The position numbers were made by a program, and so were the translations under genes. Shown here piece after piece: positions 22,214 through 23,608 of a stretch of 23,608 nucleotides of DNA. The notes beneath the pieces were generated by a model. That model did not search any database, had not been told where the DNA came from, and saw only the letters and a program-made list of their open reading frames with translations. Where the stretch lies: NCBI GenBank assembly GCA_900549055.1, contig URNB01000022.1, forward strand, positions 1 to 23,608, given 5' to 3'. Numbering within the stretch: the first letter of the stretch is position 1; each line of letters starts with the position of its first letter. This DNA is from an uncultured Oscillospiraceae bacterium (GTDB taxonomy: Bacteria; Bacillota; Clostridia; Oscillospirales; Acutalibacteraceae).

Positions 22214-23227
22214 ATGGCACAGTTTGAAGGTTATGAGAGACGCGAGGCAAAGATTCTCGGCGTTCTTAAAAATTACGGTATCTCTTCTATTGATGAGTGC
22301 AAGGATATATGCGCAAAATACGGCGTTGACCCCTACACCACCGTTCAGGAAACACAGCCTATCTGCTTTGAAAACGCGAAGTGGGCTTACACCGTAGGCT
22401 CGGCCATCGCTTTCAAAGAGGCTGAACGCACCGGCGATAAATCCGCCGCTGCCGCTGCCGCAAATATCGGTATCGGTCTTCAGTCCTTCTGTATTCCCGG
22501 CTCCGTTGCCGAAAACCGCAAGGTCGGTCTCGGTCACGGCAACCTCGGTAAAATGCTCCTTTCGGAAGAAACCGAGTGCTTCTGCTTCTTGGCAGGTCAC
22601 GAATCCTTCGCAGCGGCTGAGGGCGCTATTAAAATTGCTCTTAACGCAAATAAGGTAAGAGTTAAGCCCCTGCGCGTTATTCTTAACGGTCTCGGCAAAG
22701 ACGCGGCTTATATAATCTCCCGTATTAACGGCTTCACCTATGTTGAAACCGAGTTTGACCCCTACGCAGAAGAGGTCAAGGTTGTTTATGAAAAGCCGTT
22801 CTCAAAGGGCGCGCGCGCAGCCGTTAAGTGCTACGGTGCGGATAATGTTCCCGAGGGCGTTGCTATAATGAAGCTTGAAAAGGTAGGCGTTTCCATTACC
22901 GGCAACTCCACCAACCCGACCCGCTTCCAGCATCCGGTTGCAGGCACCTATAAGAAATGGTGCGTTGAAAACGGCGTGAACTATTTCTCTGTTGCATCCG
23001 GCGGCGGTACAGGCCGTACCCTCCACCCGGATAACATGGCGGCAGGCCCCTCCTCCTACGGTATGACCGATACCATGGGTCGTATGCACTCCGACGCTCA
23101 GTTTGCCGGTTCTTCTTCCGTTCCGGCTCACGTTGAGATGATGGGTCTTATAGGCGCGGGCAACAACCCGATGGTCGGTATGACCGTTGCATGCGCGGTT
23201 GCCGTTCAGCAGGCACTTAATAAGTAA
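22214..23227 (+). CDS. GGGtGRT family protein of unknown function
   Basis: A 337-residue protein carrying the family's name-giving motif GGGTGRT at 263-269, within V-A-S-G-G-G-T-G-R-T-L-H-P-D-N. No signal peptide or membrane segment is evident, so it is probably cytoplasmic. Nine Cys are present (29, 33, 51, 93, 122, 124, 206, 250, 327), with C29-x3-C33 and C122-x-C124 as possible metal-binding pairs. The Gly-rich C-terminal third is the most striking part and could be a nucleotide or cofactor loop, but it matches no P-loop pattern. It is preceded by a perfect AAGGAGGT at 22198-22205 with spacing 8, and codon use is biased toward GGT, GTT and CTT, both signs of high expression. It is co-transcribed with the scaffold-like gene. 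I do not know its function. Confidence 0.85.
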   Translation: MAQFEGYERREAKILGVLKNYGISSIDECKDICAKYGVDPYTTVQETQPICFENAKWAYTVGSAIAFKEAERTGDKSAAAAAANIGIGLQSFCIPGSVAENRKVGLGHGNLGKMLLSEETECFCFLAGHESFAAAEGAIKIALNANKVRVKPLRVILNGLGKDAAYIISRINGFTYVETEFDPYAEEVKVVYEKPFSKGARAAVKCYGADNVPEGVAIMKLEKVGVSITGNSTNPTRFQHPVAGTYKKWCVENGVNYFSVASGGGTGRTLHPDNMAAGPSSYGMTDTMGRMHSDAQFAGSSSVPAHVEMMGLIGAGNNPMVGMTVACAVAVQQALNK

Positions 23228-23255
23228 GAAACACTTTAAAAAGATAAAGATAAAG

Positions 23256-23303
23256 TCAGACGCATTATTTTGAGCTACTCACTTTGATGTGTCTGATTTT
23301 TTT
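23256..23303 (+). terminator. Rho-independent terminator after the GGGtGRT gene
   Basis: TCAGACGCAT (23256-23265) pairs with ATGTGTCTGA (23287-23296), ten pairs with one G-T, around a 21-base loop. Seven T follow at 23297-23303. It lies 28 bases after the stop. Confidence 0.82.
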
Positions 23304-23385
23304 AAATCTGCAAATAATAATTTCGAAGGTTAGGTTTATTATGTATACTAATCGTCCGTAAAAAATATTATTGTTGAGGTGCGGT

Positions 23386-23608
23386 ATGGCGAGTAAATTA
23401 AGCAAATATATATCTATAGTTTTATCTATAGTGATTTTATTTTCAAGCAATTGTTTTAAAATATCAGCTTCGGAAACCAGAATCGGATATGTCAATGCGA
23501 CGGGAGTCCGAATGCGTGCGGACGCGGGAACGCAGAGCGAAATACTTATGAGCGGCATATCATATGCCACGGTAACCGTAAACGGCGAAAAGCGCGACCC
23601 CGACGGCG
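23386..23608 (+). CDS. Secreted SH3b-domain protein (5' part only)
   Basis: The frame is open from ATG 23386 to the window edge, giving 74 residues. The N-terminus is a Sec signal peptide: Lys residues at 4 and 7, a hydrophobic core (about 9-20), and a likely cut after K-I-S-A near residue 31. The mature start, R-I-G-Y-V-N-A-T-G-V-R-M-R-A-D-A-G-T-Q-S-E-I-L, matches a bacterial SH3 repeat (pattern V.a..vN-R..ps.....i). Such domains bind peptidoglycan and are often joined to a cell-wall hydrolase such as NlpC/P60 further on; that part lies outside the window. AGGTG about six bases upstream is the ribosome site. A TATACT at 23344-23349 could be its -10, but the -35 is poor. Confidence 0.7.
   Translation, partial: MASKLSKYISIVLSIVILFSSNCFKISASETRIGYVNATGVRMRADAGTQSEILMSGISYATVTVNGEKRDPDG

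Noticed and set aside
23265..23570. A 101-codon minus-strand frame at the right edge
   Set aside because: It overlaps the GGGtGRT terminator and the SH3b gene start. The plus-strand gene has a ribosome site, signal peptide and SH3b pattern; the minus frame has none.

Overview
The window looks like chromosomal DNA of a low-to-mid GC Firmicute, most likely an anaerobic member of the Clostridia (Oscillospirales/Ruminococcaceae-like). This rests on the GGGtGRT/scaffold gene pair, lipoprotein-type binding proteins, strong AAGGAGG-like ribosome sites and the pstSCAB-phoU-phoB-phoR order. Genus and species cannot be given from sequence alone. Coding density is high: the longest stretch without a gene is about 250 bases (13340-13591). 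I see no tRNA, rRNA, CRISPR array, insertion sequence or phage gene.

Layout. (1) 1-432: 3' end of an archaeal-type phosphoglycerate mutase gene (+). Its end overlaps the end of a convergent minus-strand pair (Gx-type membrane protein and NusG-domain-II protein, 418-1229). (2) A compact divergent promoter region (about 1230-1315) drives that pair on one side and apbE-secA-pepD-pepP (+) on the other (1316-7515). ApbE is a flavin-attachment lipoprotein, SecA the preprotein translocase motor, and PepD and PepP are peptidases. (3) 7523-13381: an oligopeptide ABC importer operon oppB-C-D-F-A with its own promoter region and a strong terminator. With PepD/PepP it forms a peptide import and degradation block. 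(4) 13382-14810: a MFS transporter gene preceded by an unusual leader (five tandem 7-base units and two overlapping inverted repeats) and followed by a strong terminator. (5) 14824-21391: a complete phosphate-starvation operon pstS-C-A-B-phoU-phoB-phoR behind a Pho-box-like promoter. The encoded PstS has its two halves in swapped order, a circular permutation. (6) 21419-23303: a two-gene transcription unit of an IscU/NifU-like scaffold protein and the uncharacterised GGGtGRT protein. (7) 23386-end: start of a secreted SH3b-type protein, cut by the window edge.

How the parts work together. Peptides enter through OppABCDF and are cut by PepD (Xaa-His) and PepP (Xaa-Pro). Phosphate enters through PstSCAB, and PhoU plus PhoR/PhoB sense its supply and probably act back on the pstS promoter. 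ApbE, the NusG-II protein and the Gx protein suggest extracytoplasmic flavin or electron-transfer chemistry, although no flavoprotein target is encoded here. The points most worth a second look are the permuted PstS, the scaffold/GGGtGRT pair, the apparently leaderless apbE message, and the leader of the MFS gene.
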